A stretch of 64,000 nucleotides of DNA from Pseudopyrenochaeta lycopersici. Its lineage: Eukaryota > Ascomycota > Dothideomycetes > Pleosporales > Pseudopyrenochaetaceae. The notes beneath the pieces are model-generated. The model had not been told where the DNA came from and ran no database searches. It was given only the letters and a program-made list of their open reading frames with translations. This document shows positions 12,938-24,137 of the stretch, in pieces. Position 1 is the stretch's first letter; every line of letters starts with the position of its first letter. The stretch spans positions 248,001-312,000 of the forward strand of contig NHZP01000012.1 in NCBI GenBank assembly GCA_003313425.1, written 5' to 3'. Position numbers and translations under genes: made by a program.

Positions 12938-14671
12938 TTATGAGTCCCATATCGGCCCGAATGCTCTCACGCCTTTACTTTCCAGGCCCCCCACAACGTT
13001 TCTAGTAACTATCACATTGCTCAAAACAAACACCGCCTCAGCCTCTACCTCTTGGTACATCCTCCAAGCCACCTCTAACAAGTCTGGACGTCCCAGTTGA
13101 CTAGTGTCGATGATGAGTGCGTCAGGGTCGGCTTGGTGCACAAGGCTGAGAAGTTTGGAGCCATAGGTAGCACGAGGTGCGCGTGTTGACCATATGAGCC
13201 GTGCGAATTGGTTAGCCGGGCGGTCGAGGAGAGAGGATAGAGAAGGGCCGATGCCAGACCCCGTTGTTACTATCAGAACACGGGGAAAGAGACAAGAGAG
13301 GGATAATACGCCCGCTGTTGGGTGAGATTTGACCCAGAAACGCATCGTGACTTTGCCCTGGCCGTCTCCCCCAAAGACCTTCTCCCTGCCGGTGTAGCTT
13401 TTAGTTATAAAATTATGAACCGTGGTTCGCATCTCAGCATCCTGGATGACGCTTTTAGTCCAGTTACCGGCATCTGAGATGACCATACTCGCCCCTGCTT
13501 CTTCTGGCTTAGTCGAGGGGAATGTAGCAAACGGGTGCCATTCTTGTAGTGGTGTAGAAGATATGCTGAGACACGAGAATTTGTGCAGTTTGTTTGGTAA
13601 AGTAAGTTGGACAGCGTGTGAGGACAATGGGTTCGCGGTAAACGTCCAGCGGCGGAGTCGAGTCCAAGGATATATGATGAGCAAGGTAATTACGGTAAGA
13701 TTCCAGAACGTGGGGTTGCTAAGGAGACGTGTTTCCATAGTCTCAACAAAGACCGATTTTTTCCGTTCATGGATTGTAAGGAGGAAAAGCTGAGCCCAGA
13801 ACAGTGCGATAGAAGTCCATCCAAGGAAACGATGGGTTATCTCAAAAGTGTCGTGATATTTTGCCCTTATCAGTGGGAAGGCAAGTGATACTATTGCGAA
13901 CAATAGGAGAAGCGCCATCCATGTGATAATGAGGATGGGAAAAGTGGGTGATCGTTCCTTCATGAATTTGTAGCTCAAAAGACCAGTGAAAACCGCCCAC
14001 CATATGGTCCCCGCGACCGCGGCACCGCTATGAATCCCCCCGTAGCAATACACCCTTGCCACTATCGCCCTAACGCTCAACGGAACATACCACGGGACCA
14101 ACCACGCAGCTCGAAAAAGAATGTTGATGAGGAAGTCTTGTCGTACGAGAATTGCAACGAGGAAGTTGGATGATGTGAAGGCCGCGAGGGTATCGAGATT
14201 GATAGTCCTGTTTGGGTCCGTGGAGCCTTGTCGGAGCAAGACGAAGATGCCGATGAGGTTGAGGAGAAAGACGAGCGTGAAGAGGCGCCGATAGACGGTG
14301 AAGATGGAGAAGCGCAAATGGCGGATAACTCGTACGTATCGTCTAGGTGAGGTACCAACCGGCCCTCGCTCGATCCTAGTCCATGGAGGAAAATGGTCTG
14401 GGGGGCTCGTAGTAGCATGGTGAGTTGCTCCATTGCTGTTTGTAGGTTGTTCGGGGGTGAGAAGTAGTGCCTTCTCAAGGTCTATCACCTCTTCGTATGA
14501 CGGCGGTAGCAGAAACTGATGGGGATCAAAGTCCAGAGCAGGTGGGAACACTGGGAGTGGCAATGAAATAGTATGCTGCTCTAACTGTTGGCGGTGCTCA
14601 TGATTTGTCCGCAGCTCCCTTCTTCTCCACCAATGCTCATACTCGCAGCGGCTCCTCGTCGAGCTATCCAT
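12938..14671 (-). CDS. TmpA-like integral membrane protein, ferric-reductase/NADPH-oxidase fold
   Basis: Predicted multi-pass membrane flavohaem-type protein, 577 aa, one exon. Residues 1-110 are hydrophilic and cytosolic. Six hydrophobic segments lie between ~125 and ~345, with histidines in GGIHSGAAVAG and HDTFEITHRFLGW in the positions used for haem ligation in this fold. The C-terminal half resembles a ferredoxin-reductase-type domain, with the pyridine-nucleotide-binding motif VLIVTTGSGIGPSLSSL near residue 460. The overall layout matches Aspergillus TmpA, a membrane oxidoreductase implicated in a conidiation signal, rather than classical FRE reductases, because the canonical FAD motif (HPFT) is altered to HPFA in EWHPFATF. 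Assignment to TmpA is by motif memory, not by search; the broader fold is safer. Start is the first ATG of the frame. Confidence 0.72.
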   Translation of the reverse strand: MDSSTRSRCEYEHWWRRRELRTNHEHRQQLEQHTISLPLPVFPPALDFDPHQFLLPPSYEEVIDLEKALLLTPEQPTNSNGATHHATTSPPDHFPPWTRIERGPVGTSPRRYVRVIRHLRFSIFTVYRRLFTLVFLLNLIGIFVLLRQGSTDPNRTINLDTLAAFTSSNFLVAILVRQDFLINILFRAAWLVPWYVPLSVRAIVARVYCYGGIHSGAAVAGTIWWAVFTGLLSYKFMKERSPTFPILIITWMALLLLFAIVSLAFPLIRAKYHDTFEITHRFLGWTSIALFWAQLFLLTIHERKKSVFVETMETRLLSNPTFWNLTVITLLIIYPWTRLRRWTFTANPLSSHAVQLTLPNKLHKFSCLSISSTPLQEWHPFATFPSTKPEEAGASMVISDAGNWTKSVIQDAEMRTTVHNFITKSYTGREKVFGGDGQGKVTMRFWVKSHPTAGVLSLSCLFPRVLIVTTGSGIGPSLSSLLDRPANQFARLIWSTRAPRATYGSKLLSLVHQADPDALIIDTSQLGRPDLLEVAWRMYQEVEAEAVFVLSNVIVTRNVVGGLESKGVRAFGPIWDS

Positions 14672-17004
14672 TCCACTTGCCGATGGCTGTATGACGTTGT
14701 GAGACGTGATGAGACGATGGAAGAGACGGTGCTGAATGGGTCGTGCAAGGAAAACCGGGCAATCGAATTGTTTTTATTGTCAAAAAGATCGGTAGCAGCC
14801 CCGCAGCTCGGACAAAGCAGGCTCCTTCACGGAAATTGGTTGAGGTTAGTTCCAAGTGCAGGTAGACGGCGCAGCAAGGAGTGAAGGTGGGATTGGAAGT
14901 GACGAAATGAGAGGGGACACAAGAACGAGTCGACATGATAGCTCTTGCCACAGCCATGGTGTGTCGGATCATCGGCATGCCAGATTGAGGAGGAGTAGTT
15001 CGAAATTTCCCACGTGGAATGCATTCTGGGAAGGCACGACAGACGGCCTGCAGCGCAGAGAAGGAGCCTCTGTCTCCACCAAGGCATGCAGTCCGCCACT
15101 AGCATGTGATAAGGCGGCATTCAATCATTTGATCAGTGGTGCTCAGGACACGAGCGAAGATTTTCATGATACTCAATGCCCCAGCCAAGAGCGTCTCAAT
15201 CACAGGAGTAGGCACGGGCTGTGCATGGCCAGCACTGCGCGTTGTTATCATACGCAACGGACCAGCTAAGATGAACCCATTCCAAGACTCTTGGCAGCAT
15301 CGACCATGTTGTCATTTACCCTCGCCCTTGAGAGCTACCACGCAGGCCGCCGCGGCGGCATTGTCAACGATGGCGAAGCTCGGACCAGAATGCCTGTTGC
15401 ACACGCTGCATGTTCAGATGCGGGGGCGTAACAATTTTGCATACGCAGTGACAAGGTAAATTTGTGTCCCAAGAGGTGCTGCAAGGAACGCCACAGTTGC
15501 TAGCAACCGTTCGAGGGAACTGATGTGTTTCCAAGGCCTTCCCGAAGAGGGTATGAACCGGTCGTAGGTCGAAGATGAATTCAGTCTGTGAAAGGTGCCA
15601 GGGAGGGGCAGGGGCACCGGCATCCAACCTTTTCCTATGCTCCCGTGGCTAGATTGCCTGGCATTGGAATAAACTTTTACCTTCTTGTGCTCGATACCTT
15701 CGCACGCGTGTCTGATATTGATTCGTTCACCTGTAGCAACAACAACGGATGAGCATCTGACGCACCTTCATCGTCTTGCGCGTGAGAGCACGCTATTTTG
15801 CTTCTACCAGGTAGCCGGGTCTGGTAGGCCGGGCTTGTTGCACGCAAGGGACATTCAGGGCAGTCCAGAGTCAAGTCTTCTGTGCGCTTTCGCAAGAAGC
15901 CGTAGCACCAAAGTGAGCAGAGTTTTCAAGCTGCTGCATTAGTTCCATAAACGTTTTGACGTTTCGGTACTTTGCCGATCTGAAGCTGTCAACGGGCGCA
16001 TGTTGACACGCCGTGTCACCTTGAACAGCCATTGTGTGACTATATGCAGGCACCTTTATGTCCGAACAGTTCATGATCCGATGGAGTCAATCTGGGGTCT
16101 TGTGCCCTGGCACGACACTTGTTGTGATGCTTGTTTGAGCCACCATTGAGGTACTACCCCTAATTGCGTGATGAGCGTTGAGAAGGTAATGTGCGATCCA
16201 GCCTTTGGCTGGCTTTGATGAACGCATATGAGGCGGCGAATAACAAGCTTATCTACTTGTCTATGCAGTACGGATGTGCACAATTGCATGTATTTGAATT
16301 GTTCTCAACGCACTGCAAAGATCGTCATCTCATCTTTGGAGACTAATTCGTTCGGCCAGTAACGCATGACCGCTGCCAACCAAGCACGGCTTTGCTGAGC
16401 TGTAGAGCTGCTCCGCAGTATGAAAGGCTGAGGGTGGCCTCAAATCGGACTAGGTCGAACTAGGCTGCGGCTTGATATATTTGCGATTAGCTTTGAGGCT
16501 CTCCGGCTTGACAATGGCCTGTTTGTACGTAGAGAGGATTATTGGGCCAGAGATAGTAGAAAAAATGGGGGTGGATGAGAGATTAAGGATAAATAGCGAG
16601 CAATTTGTATATCCTTGGTTTAGGAGCCTTTCACTAAGAGATGCGTAGATATATGACAGCAAGTCAGGGGAACAACCAGACTTAGTACTTACAGTTTGGG
16701 GTTTGGCTGTGTCCAAACGTGCATACTGAATCTGAATTGTGATCTTGCCGAAACTGAACAGCGCTTTGGGGGCCTTTGTCACCTCTGCCCTTGATGTAGT
16801 CATCCAAACAGTATGGCGTCTTTGCTGTCTTTAGTGGACTCTGTGTCGGTCAGTTCACTGATAGGAAGAACATGGCACCTTTGATGCTGAATTATGAAGA
16901 TGGATGGGGAATATCTCGGACGTTGCGCTCGGACCTCGTAGAAACCCCGCGATGATCACAGGTCAACACCATAGTCCGGTATCCATGGAAAACAACGCGT
17001 CACC
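14672..17004. other. 2.3 kb spacer without recognisable gene
   Basis: Between the TmpA-like gene and GCP3. The longest open frame (16450-16803, minus, 117 codons) has mildly biased composition but no motif I recognise and no clear splice partners. The last few hundred bases before 17005 serve as the GCP3 upstream region. No repeat units stand out. Confidence 0.4.
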
Positions 17005-19806
17005 ATGGCTACTCTCCACCGCGAACGCGTCGAGCACGCGTTGAATGAGTTGCTTGTTCGCATCGTGCCTGAAGATGCCAGCGACGACGAAGAATCCGCC
17101 AACCAGCGCTTTGAAGACGCGTTCGACTTCGCCATCGAGGAACTGGCCGCTGCGGGGGACCCGTCCATCGTGCCTGATGTCAACCACATTGCTAGTCTGA
17201 TTGATAGGCGGGGTAATTCTGTTCTTCATCGTGCTTACACGCAGCTCACTGACAATGCTGCAGTTGCGGGGCCTCGAAACGACCGTCAGAAGAGCGCCCG
17301 CCTTCACAACTTACTCTCGCGTCTTGAGACTCAGACTGTGCTGGATCAGAAGTGGCGCATGCTGTATTTTCTTTTCAAGCTTTCTGATGCTTCATTTCCT
17401 GGCCCGGAGCAGCCTGTTTCGCGAGATCCACGAAGTCGCTCCCGCGAACCCACAACGCCATCGAAGCATGCCAGCTCAAGTGGTCAAGCATCCGCCAGTC
17501 CAGCATTCCGGGATGCTTTCGCAAAGCCCGGCCTATCCCGTTTACCGGTCAACGATGGGTCGCCCAAGACATCTACACGTCCTGCGCCAGTAGTAGAGAG
17601 AACGGAGAAGCGAAAAGAGCGACGAGCGCAGGACGCAAGCAAGGAACCGTCAACGGAAGCCGGAAACGCTGAGAAGGCTGACATAGCTCCCTCTGAACCT
17701 GCATTACTGCGCGACCTGCCTTTCACGTTGCAAGGCCTCTCATCCACGAACCTTGTTTTTCCCTCTTCGACCGCTCTCAAGCTTCCTACAAATCTTCCTG
17801 TACCTATTATAAGTCTGCTCCATACTCTCGCCGAGCCGGCAATACTTTATCGTGCTTTGGCAGAGTTTGTCGAGTCGGGTGATGGAGGCCTTATCGGACA
17901 GAGCTTTCGCTCAGCCCTTGCTAAGGAGCTGCGAGCATATCTAGGCCTAGTAGCGACTCTTGAGGGGCAGATTAGAAGAGCGCTCACCCAGCTGAGCGAA
18001 GGACCAGCCCATCAAGGCGTCACTAAAGCTGGAGTGACGCTCAAGCGATGTGTCATTTGGATACGCGAACCTACGATGGGCCTGCGGCTGATGAGTCTGA
18101 TGGTCGAGGAATCGAAGGGCAAGAAAGGAGGAGAGCTAATCACACTTATTCACTCTTTCTCTCTTAACCACGGCGATCCGTATGTCATGGCTTTTGCAGA
18201 GCGACTCCTCTCAGATGTCACGCGGCCCTTCTACGATATGCTTAGACAATGGGTATATGACGGTGAACTTTCTGATCCCTTTGGCGAATTCTTTGTCTCA
18301 GAGCAGAGCGAAGACGAGATTAACGAAGCAAACGGCAACGAAGGCAAGGGAGGCGCAACCAGTGTTTGGGAAGATAAGTACAAGCTCAACGACAAGACTG
18401 TACCCACCATTGTCACCGATGACTTCGCCAAGAAAGTGTTCTTGATTGGCAAGACTCTAAATTTCATTCGGTATGGGTGTGGCGATGCAGCCTGGGTAGA
18501 CACCTATTCCAAGGCAGCTTCCAAGGAACTGCAGTACGGTGATACCGCGAACCTCGAGCGATCTATTGGCGATGCCTATAAAACCACCATGGCGCGCCTC
18601 ATCGATCTCATGGCGAACAAGTTCAAGCTGTTTGATCATCTTCAGGCATTGAAGCAGTATATGCTGCTTGGTGCTGGTGATTTCATCGCCGTACTCATGG
18701 AGTCCTTGTCTTCAAATTTGGACCGACCCGCCAACACGCAATACCGCCACACCCTCACCGCTCAGCTCGAACACGCTGTTCGTAACTCCAATGCCCAGTT
18801 TGACACATCAGATGTCCTACGGCGACTTGACTCGCGTATGCTTGAACTTTCGCATGGCGAGATTGGCTGGGACGTCTTCACACTTGAATACAAGATCGAC
18901 GCCCCGGTAGACGTCATTGTAACCCCTTTTGGTTCAAAACAATACCTCAAGGTCTTCAATTTCTTGTGGCGCGTTAAGAGGGTTGAATTTGCTCTTGGAT
19001 CGACATGGCGCCGATGTATGACTGGCGCTCGCGGCGTGCTCGGCACCGTAGCTGACAAAGTAGGCGCGGACTGGAAGAAAGCACGGTGCGCAATGGCCGA
19101 AATGATTCATTTCGTCAACCAACTTCAGCATTACATCCTCTTCGAGGTCATTGAATCATCCTGGATCGACCTTCAGAAAGCGCTGAATAAGCCAGAAAGT
19201 ACACTCGACGACATGATAGAAGCCCATGCAAAGTATCTTAACAACATCACGCGAAAAGGCCTCCTTGGCAGCCAAAGTATCGATTTTACGGGACAGCTAC
19301 ACGAGCTACTCAAGACAATGCTCGCCTATAAGGATGCGGTAGATGGTTTGTATTCGTTCTCAGTCGCAGAGTTTACACGTCAGCAAGAGCACGCCGCTAG
19401 AATCGAAACGCGCACCGCAGCTGGCCGATGGGGCCTTTCCGAAAAGGACACACATAGCTCCTCATCGCCTGACATTTTTGCTGCGTCACGCGCTGCATCA
19501 AGGCCGGATCCAGACTCACCCTTTCCCCCGCCGCTCCTAAAGATTGGCGCCGTAGGTTCGGGTGAAGATGATGTGCTGCCTGCGCTACAAAAGCGGCTAG
19601 GGCATTTGATTGACGATTTCAAATGCCGAATCAGTGTCCTGTTAGGCGATTTGGTGCACTCACCTGATGGTGAACTAAAGATGTTGGCTGTCAATATCAA
19701 TTTCAACGAGGTGTATAAGCCTGAGCGGAGACGGAGGAAAGGAGAGAAGAAAAGAGAGAAAGAAAAAGACACGCCAAAAGTAGCAACAACTGCGAGCATA
19801 GCATGA
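17005..19806 (+). CDS. SPC98: gamma-tubulin complex component 3 (GCP3/Spc98)
   Basis: Core subunit of the gamma-tubulin small complex that nucleates microtubules at the spindle pole body. One exon, 933 aa, starting at the ATG at 17005. The N-terminal ~250 residues are a variable region with a Ser/Pro-rich stretch (SRSREPTTPSKHASSSG). The conserved GRIP1 region starts around residue 235 with LLRDLPFTLQGLSS and continues through VTLKRCVIWIREPTMGLRLM. The GRIP2 region, which contacts gamma-tubulin, includes KQYMLLGAGDFIAVLME (residue ~550), YLKVFNFLWRVKRVEF (~650) and MIHFVNQLQHYILFEVIESSW (~700). The C-terminus ends in a basic tail (ERRRRKGEKKREKEKD). Single-exon structure and length suit Dothideomycete GCP3. 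Confidence 0.93.
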   Translation: MATLHRERVEHALNELLVRIVPEDASDDEESANQRFEDAFDFAIEELAAAGDPSIVPDVNHIASLIDRRGNSVLHRAYTQLTDNAAVAGPRNDRQKSARLHNLLSRLETQTVLDQKWRMLYFLFKLSDASFPGPEQPVSRDPRSRSREPTTPSKHASSSGQASASPAFRDAFAKPGLSRLPVNDGSPKTSTRPAPVVERTEKRKERRAQDASKEPSTEAGNAEKADIAPSEPALLRDLPFTLQGLSSTNLVFPSSTALKLPTNLPVPIISLLHTLAEPAILYRALAEFVESGDGGLIGQSFRSALAKELRAYLGLVATLEGQIRRALTQLSEGPAHQGVTKAGVTLKRCVIWIREPTMGLRLMSLMVEESKGKKGGELITLIHSFSLNHGDPYVMAFAERLLSDVTRPFYDMLRQWVYDGELSDPFGEFFVSEQSEDEINEANGNEGKGGATSVWEDKYKLNDKTVPTIVTDDFAKKVFLIGKTLNFIRYGCGDAAWVDTYSKAASKELQYGDTANLERSIGDAYKTTMARLIDLMANKFKLFDHLQALKQYMLLGAGDFIAVLMESLSSNLDRPANTQYRHTLTAQLEHAVRNSNAQFDTSDVLRRLDSRMLELSHGEIGWDVFTLEYKIDAPVDVIVTPFGSKQYLKVFNFLWRVKRVEFALGSTWRRCMTGARGVLGTVADKVGADWKKARCAMAEMIHFVNQLQHYILFEVIESSWIDLQKALNKPESTLDDMIEAHAKYLNNITRKGLLGSQSIDFTGQLHELLKTMLAYKDAVDGLYSFSVAEFTRQQEHAARIETRTAAGRWGLSEKDTHSSSSPDIFAASRAASRPDPDSPFPPPLLKIGAVGSGEDDVLPALQKRLGHLIDDFKCRISVLLGDLVHSPDGELKMLAVNINFNEVYKPERRRRKGEKKREKEKDTPKVATTASIA

Positions 19807-20654
19807 GAAGAACTAGTGGCCTAGAGAGCCCGGAACGAGAAGAGATGTTGCAATAGCGATTTATGGCGCAGTGGGATTAAAGAAGCTCGATCCTAGTGTT
19901 CTAGGGTAGTGCATGGTTGGTAGATTCAGTGTACTCCACCGTGGCAATCATTACAGTACCACACTGTTCCTATTCGATTTTAGGTCATAGCTAAAGCCCC
20001 AGCATCATATAAAGATACCCACGCACTAGCAGTTGGCAAGATGCACCAATTTTCACAAATTTGATCGGGTTCTTCCAACACACGGTCTGGCAGATACTTG
20101 AAGAAGAATGCTCCTTTAAAGATTTGGCTGTCATGGCAGAACTGTGTGCATTGCTCATTAAAAGACCAAGAGCGCGTTGCGTTGCTCACAGCTTGATATT
20201 CTTCAAACGCACGATATTGACCACAAGTTTTGGCATGATGCCCAAAATTGAGAAAGCTATGTTTCCAGCAACCTGTATGGTGGCATAAAATCAGCAAACG
20301 AGCTATATAACTAGCCTTGAAAAGCTTTAGAAACATTGATCATTGTGAAACGAAACACCCTAGATGTTGAAAGACATCCTTGCAGACTTCAAGGATAGTG
20401 AAACGATGAAGTAACCGGGCCCGCCGCACGGTGCAACGCCTGCACAGGTACCGAGAATATGAATAAAGCTTTGCCAAGGAGAAACAAGAAACGGAAATTA
20501 ATTTTGCGGCGGAAGTTTGAGCTTGTGCGAAGTACATTGATGTGGAGAACTTGCGGTCGCGCAAAGGATTATAAAATCAGGATGTGCCTGGAAGTAAACA
20601 CTCCAATCCTGCCACTGTGCGCTTCCTCATAATCGGCAAATTAATCCAATCAAC
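19807..20654. other. spacer between GCP3 and small secreted protein gene
   Basis: 848 bp. A minus-strand open frame at 19980-20336 (118 codons, hydrophobic start, eight cysteines) is present but has no recognised family and lies where a terminator and promoter are expected. A TATA-like ATTATAAAAT at ~20567 precedes the next gene by about 85 bp. Confidence 0.35.
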
Positions 20655-21382
20655 ATGTCTTCATCTCGCAACCTCTTGACCACCTTCATCGCCGCGGCAG
20701 CACTGACATGCTCCACGAATGCTGCTTTCGGTCCAGCCTTCAGCACTGGGCCAGTCGCAGATGGCTCTTGGATCCGCGAAGCAACTTCCACGCTGGTTTT
20801 ACCAAAGATTCCAAGTGGTTCATCCGGTGATACGGCGCTTTGGGTTGGAATGGGTACTTCAAATGGCGACTTGATCCAGTCGATTGCCGACAATGTGAAT
20901 CAGGCGGATTGGAGCATTTATGCATATACGCTACTGAGCACATCAGCGAATACTCAGATGCCAATCCAGGCGAATGGAGAGAATGCCCAGGAAGCAGATA
21001 AAGTCACTATGCATTGTATGTTACAGCTACCAAAATTGTGCAGTGTGTTTGCTGACTATTTGGTAAAGACAAGTTCGACGACAGCACCGGCAACTACACC
21101 CAAATCGTGTCCGTAAACGGTCGGCAAGTCTCAACACTCTCAACAAGTGACGGCCACGCCCTAGGCTGGGGAAGCGCTGTAGAGTGCGCAGAAGAGAACT
21201 GTGGCACTGTGTCTGCACACAAATGGATTGACACCAAACTTACTCTCGACAAGGCTGATCCGAACTATGATCAGACCATGGGTAAGGGTCAGGGTGTTAC
21301 AGGAGAGATGGCGACGACTGATGGTGGAAAAACGTGGACAATTACCGATATCGACATCCCTAGTTTTACCTTTGGTAAGTAG
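20655..21382 (+). CDS. small secreted protein, possible lectin-like (concanavalin-type) beta-sandwich
   Basis: Predicted secreted protein of 224 aa from exons 20655-21015 and 21069-21382; the 53 nt intron has donor GTATGT and the frame joins as MHYKFDDSTGNYT. Residues 1-23 form a signal peptide (basic start MSSSRN, hydrophobic core, cleavage near STNA-A). The mature part has alternating short beta-type strands (DTALWVGMGTSNGDLIQSI, DWSIYAYTL, HALGWGSAVEC) and one likely disulfide pair in VECAEENCG. The pattern of WVGMG plus later W-rich strands recalls the fold of eqolisin peptidases and fungal lectin-like proteins, but the catalytic Gln/Glu pair of eqolisins is not evident, so no enzyme is claimed. 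A TATA-like box lies ~85 bp upstream. Could act on hosts or the cell wall; that is conjecture. Confidence 0.75.
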
Positions 21383-22005
21383 TGTATGATTGAGCGGGAG
21401 GAGAACATGAAGGGTTAAGCGTCGACGATGTCGGCATTGTCAAGATATACACTTATTGAAAAAAAAACCCCGCCACGGGCTCTAGGCTAGGCCTATACAA
21501 AGAGATTACATACTATATTCTAAGTTACATTCCAACATATATGCAAGCGAAACCCACGAGATCATTTCTTTCACAAGTCAGTTACGTTGAGGGCGCATCT
21601 CTGAGCTTAAATTCATGGATGGAGTCGGGTGCAGAGTATCTGGAGTGTGCTGGACCATACGCGTGAATGCTGAAGTTTACACAAGGCGCAGAGCTGTGTG
21701 AACAAAAGTCCGTCGAACAACCTATATCATACAAAAAGCTGGTCGAAAAATAGTGAATTGTGCTTGGATGGCTATATTGGATGGATGGCTGTAGCGCACG
21801 TACGTACTAGAGCAAAGGTGCTTTTGCGACGCGTGGCGGCATCGAGGTGTTGGCGGCGCCAAGAGCCCCACCACGACCTACGATGTATTCACGTCAGCTC
21901 GTCATGGCTCCGGCATCGCTCCTTGTCCGCCCACAGGCTTCTGTTTCTATATCCTCCGGCCCCAACTGGCTTCAATGCTGCGCGCTCTTGCTGTAGCTTT
22001 CCACA
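21383..22005. other. 623 bp spacer, no gene seen
   Basis: Holds the 3' end of the secreted protein gene and the upstream region of the F-box gene. A short A tract is present at ~21460. No gene is supported. Confidence 0.4.
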
Positions 22006-23391
22006 ATGGTGGTCATGGTTGACCTGGACGACGACGCGCCCCCGTTAGATTCCCCACACCAGCCTGACCTTGCCGCGGTCAAGCCGGTGCACCACTTGCT
22101 GGCCTTGAGAGCAGCAGCAGACAGCGGCCACAGCGGGCAGAGGGTGTCGGTGGCACAAGAGCGGCCAAATCCCAATATCAATGGATTTTCAGCTGCCTTG
22201 AGCTGTTATCCGTGAGCTGCAACCGATAAGCAAAGGACGTAGCTCCACGACCTGACGCATGCTAACCACGCGACTGATGCAGCATTGTCCGACAGCTCGC
22301 CGGCCAACTTGACCTCAACACGCTGCACGACTTGTCGCGTACGTGTAGGCAGTTCCGCGCCAATCTGCTCGAGTACCGCCACCAAGTGAAGAGGCACACG
22401 CTGCACTGTTGTAACGAAGACGGCGGCCATGACGGTCCTCGCCTGACGAGCGGCCGCGTGGGTAAATGTGCGCGGGACATGGTCGGTGAATGCTCGCGGT
22501 GTGCCAATGTTGTGTGCCGGGTATGGTGTCTTGCACACGCCGTTGCTGTTGGTCAGCACTGACCGTTGGCAGAATTGTACAATGAAGCCTCCGCCGACGC
22601 CGACACTGCGAGCCCGCCACCGTCGATTGTGCCGTACATGCGCAAAGGCGCCCCTCCCGCTTCTCACGGCCCGCTCCGAGCAGCGCTGCTCATCGTCAGC
22701 CTCCCCCTCGCCGCCAAGTTCCCCAAGTCCACGCCCCACCCTCTTTCCCTTTGATAACGACAGTGACTGCGGCAGCCATAAGCCGCGCGCATTCACAGCC
22801 CCTGCTTTTGAACGAACCCCATGCAATTGCGACAATGTCGTCTGGCTCTGCACCCCCTGTGGCAAAGACCTACGCAACGCTGATACAATGTACGTCCGCG
22901 GCTGGAGCTGGCGCACGCGCTACAGCCACTACCTCGGCGGCGTGGGCACTGGAGCTGGCGAGGGAAACGAAGGTGTTGAGTGCGGGCGAGGGTCAGCTTG
23001 CCTCGGAGCGCGCAACGTCGAGCACGAGACGTGCGAACAGGACATTCTGGACTCATTAGAAAGTGCCGCTCACTCTCCCGAATCGCCAGAACGCTGGAGG
23101 GGTACCAGCTATCATGCGCAAGAAATTGAAGGCATTGGCGGTGTACTCAAGGTCAAGCATAAAAAGCAGGTCCGTGTTGGCGAGTGTGTCAAGCTTTATA
23201 AGGACGAGCAAGAGAAGTCAATTCAGTATCTCGAGCGTGAGGTCACAGGCAAGCTCAGGAGTTGGTGTTCTTGGTGCGAGCGCGTCGTCTTGGGCGAAAA
23301 GGACAAAGCCGAGCTTGCTGGCCTTCGTCCGATTTCCAGCGGCTCGAGCTCCACTTCATCCACAAAGTCCAAACCATCATACCGCTACTAA
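22006..23391 (+). CDS. F-box protein with many CxxC pairs (putative zinc-binding)
   Basis: Three exons, 22006-22211, 22283-22520 and 22573-23391, give 420 aa with phases that match exactly (71 and 52 nt introns). An F-box-like helix set sits at residues ~68-100 (CYPIVRQLAGQLDLNTLHDL followed by SRTCRQFRANLLEYR), suggesting a substrate adaptor for an SCF ubiquitin ligase. It is followed by clustered cysteines: GECSRCANVVCRNC, RRLCRTCAKAP, CNCDNVVWLCTPCG, and a late CSWCERVV. Such CxxC pairs usually bind zinc. A conserved-looking block with GWSWRTRYSHYLGG lies between. The C-terminal part has a charged helix (QVRVGECVKLYKDEQEKSI) and a Ser-rich end. The start ATG at 22006 is the first in a frame continuous with the F-box. 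I recognise the general family from other ascomycetes but know of no assigned function. Confidence 0.8.
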
Positions 23392-24137
23392 GTATTGACA
23401 GTAGTTTATGTCAATCGCAACAACAATAACATCAGCCCCAATGTGACCTTGTTAATATAGATCCTTTTAGAACCACGACCGGTAACTATCGGGCTACTCA
23501 TAATTTTGACGTCAGCCTTGAACGCAAGTTATGTTACTCCGCCGCTAATATACGCTGTTCCCTCATAATAACTTTCACGTGTTTTTAAATAAAAGACTTC
23601 CAAAATTGGGGTGGGCCTCTAATCCTTTCACTCATGGACGAGCTTCTGATGATTCTACTCATCCACACATAGAATTAGCTCCCTCCAATGGAGGTCATTC
23701 TAGCTTAGGGCCCACAGTCTTCTTACCCACCCCTCCCTAATACACACTGTACGTAAATTCTCATCTTTATACGGTATATATACAAGGCCTTTCTTTCAGC
23801 ATTCTATTCTTTCAGACTATTTTGAGGATATTTTTCGTTAACTTCATAGCAAAACATAAGGGAGTTGTTAGTATTCTACTAATAACAATAATAAAAGTAT
23901 GCTGAGATGATAAAAAACGTACTTACAGCCATGCACTTTTACTTAGCTTTGTAGGTTTTTACTTCTTATATACCCCTGCCAGATCTGGTTAGACCTTGCT
24001 TGTCGAAGTCAATCGCCAGGTCACATGATCTAGTGCTTGTCGCAACGATCTGCCCCGCCCTAGCGGCGAGAATGCCTGAAGAGAGCATATTCCTCTAGAA
24101 AGACCTATCAAATCTGCTGCCCAGCGTCGTCTTCATC
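23392..24137. other. AT-rich spacer
   Basis: 746 bp, visibly more AT-rich than the flanking genes, with many TA steps (TATATACGGTATATATACAAGG near 23770 is a TA-rich block). No coding frame. The composition would suit mild repeat-induced mutation or simply an intergenic region at the edge of the accessory island that follows. Confidence 0.45.

Noticed and set aside
16450..16803. 117-codon minus-strand frame in the spacer before GCP3
   Set aside because: No recognised motif, no splice partners and no clear promoter; may be a transposon remnant, but nothing shows it.
19980..20336. 118-codon minus-strand frame with hydrophobic start and eight cysteines, effector-like at first sight
   Set aside because: No clear cleavage site, composition not distinct from non-coding AT-rich DNA, and it overlaps the expected 3' end of GCP3 and promoter of the next gene.
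22206..22916. 236-codon minus-strand frame over the F-box gene
   Set aside because: The plus-strand gene has consistent splice sites and F-box and CxxC motifs; the antisense frame has none.
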